Shown here: positions 6,328 to 6,769 of the stretch, piece by piece | How positions within the stretch are numbered: the stretch's first letter is position 1 | How the letters are laid out: every line of letters starts with the position of its first letter | DNA from: CAZLYX01 sp964563885 | Lineage (GTDB): Bacteria > Pseudomonadota > Gammaproteobacteria > Burkholderiales > Neisseriaceae | Reading direction: 5' to 3' | Length of the DNA stretch: 6,769 bases | NCBI GenBank assembly: GCA_964563885.1 | Contig: CAZLYX010000065.1 | Span: 1-6,769 of the forward strand | The notes under the pieces: model-generated | Seen by the model: only the letters and a program-made list of their open reading frames with translations | What the model was told of the DNA's origin: nothing | Database searches by the model: none | Program-made: the position numbers and the translations under genes

Positions 6328-6769
6328 ATCTATAAGCGATGTATCAGTAATTTCTTTTTGATCAGTTACAGAAAATCGATTCAATAAATCATTATATTTT
6401 TCAGAGTAAGTTTTTTTCTTATCAGCTTGTTCATTAATTTTATTTTTGGGCAGTTGTTGTTTCACTTTCTGTTCTGCTTTTAAGGCGGTGATGCGCTCTG
6501 GAACTAATGAGTTAGTTGAGTCTTGATGTTGTTGAGGCTCAGTATCTGATTTGCGGATACTCTTTTTTGAATCTTCATATTTCTTTTGCTTCTTTTCTGT
6601 TTGTTGGTATTTTCGTTACAACTTCTTTATTTGTTTTTTTTATATAAATAGCCCTACGCTGAGCAACCATCGCATCGCTCAAGCTCGCACACAAGATTGA
6701 ATAGCTGGTAGCAGCAGTATGATTACTATTATGCTCGTCAAATAAGGCTTCAACTTTGGCTTTTAAAGC
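6325..6769 (-). pseudogene. Unrecognised gene with Lys/Gln-rich C-terminal tail, 5' partial and frame-broken (+1)
   Basis: I cannot name the family. Reading leftward from the right edge, the first frame is open from 6769 to a TGA at 6577-6575. It starts ALKAKVEALFDEHNSNH and contains a segment SLSDAMVAQRRAIYIKK that looks like ordered protein. A second frame, one base further on, is open from 6615 to a TAG at 6327-6325 (96 codons) and has no ATG. It is rich in K, Q and E (KYQQTEKKQKKYEDSKKS, later ITALKAEQKVKQQLPK), like a disordered basic tail. Since the second frame lacks a start, one gene with a +1 break between 6615 and 6577 is the best reading. Dropping one A of the four-A run at 6613-6610 would join them as VVTKYQQTEKK. 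The N-terminus is off the window. Basic, disordered tails occur in relaxases and other nucleic-acid-binding proteins, but nothing here proves such a role. Confidence 0.5.

Noticed and set aside
6325..6615. Independent gene of 96 codons ending at 6325
   Set aside because: The frame contains no ATG and no credible alternative start with a ribosome binding site. It is better explained as the frameshifted C-terminal part of the gene entering from the right edge.
6634..6641. Eight-T run (A8 on the minus strand) as the site of the upstream frame break
   Set aside because: Adding or removing one base here leads to a stop codon within a few codons in both alternative frames, so the break must lie further along, between 6615 and 6577.

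Overview
The window looks like Neisseriaceae chromosome. The main reason is the 12-mer AGGCTACCTGAA. It occurs four times exactly (3105-3116 minus, 4122-4133 plus, 5605-5616 plus, 5623-5634 minus), and two further copies inside tamB match at 11 of 12 bases. This is the form of a Neisseriaceae DNA uptake sequence (DUS). From memory it corresponds to the dialect reported for Eikenella corrodens. The base composition of the core genes (26 G+C in the 60 bases 4441-4500) seems low for Eikenella, so a related genus is equally possible and I do not assign one.

Positions 1-5634 hold a conserved core operon on the plus strand: tamA, cut by the left edge and lacking its signal peptide, then tamB, complete, which starts inside the tamA stop codon (TAATG). 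TamA is the outer-membrane Omp85-family barrel. TamB is the very long inner-membrane-anchored periplasmic protein that spans to it. Together they form the translocation and assembly module, involved in outer-membrane protein insertion and, for TamB as an AsmA-like protein, in phospholipid transport to the outer membrane. The operon ends in a hairpin made of two inverted DUS copies.

Positions 5688-5838 are a self-contained tRNA-Lys(UUU) unit. It has a near-consensus promoter with a 17-bp spacer, a 76-nt tRNA with encoded CCA, and a strong intrinsic terminator that should work in both directions.

Positions 5839-6769 differ in character. They are AT-rich (13 G+C in 60 bases at both 6121-6180 and 6361-6420), contain no DUS, and carry two minus-strand genes read toward the tRNA. 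I could not assign either to a family. Each needs one frameshift to read through. The small membrane protein gene (5924-6318) breaks exactly at an in-frame T TTT TTA heptamer, a classic -1 slippery sequence, and the two halves join into a coherent 131-residue protein. The upstream gene (6325-6769, continuing past the right edge) needs a +1 shift near 6577-6615. The two are spaced like an operon: the upstream stop overlaps the Shine-Dalgarno sequence of the small gene. A perfect 17-bp tandem duplication lies directly behind them. The simplest reading is a decaying accessory segment beside a tRNA gene. Sequencing errors in homopolymers, or programmed frameshifting in the small gene, remain open.
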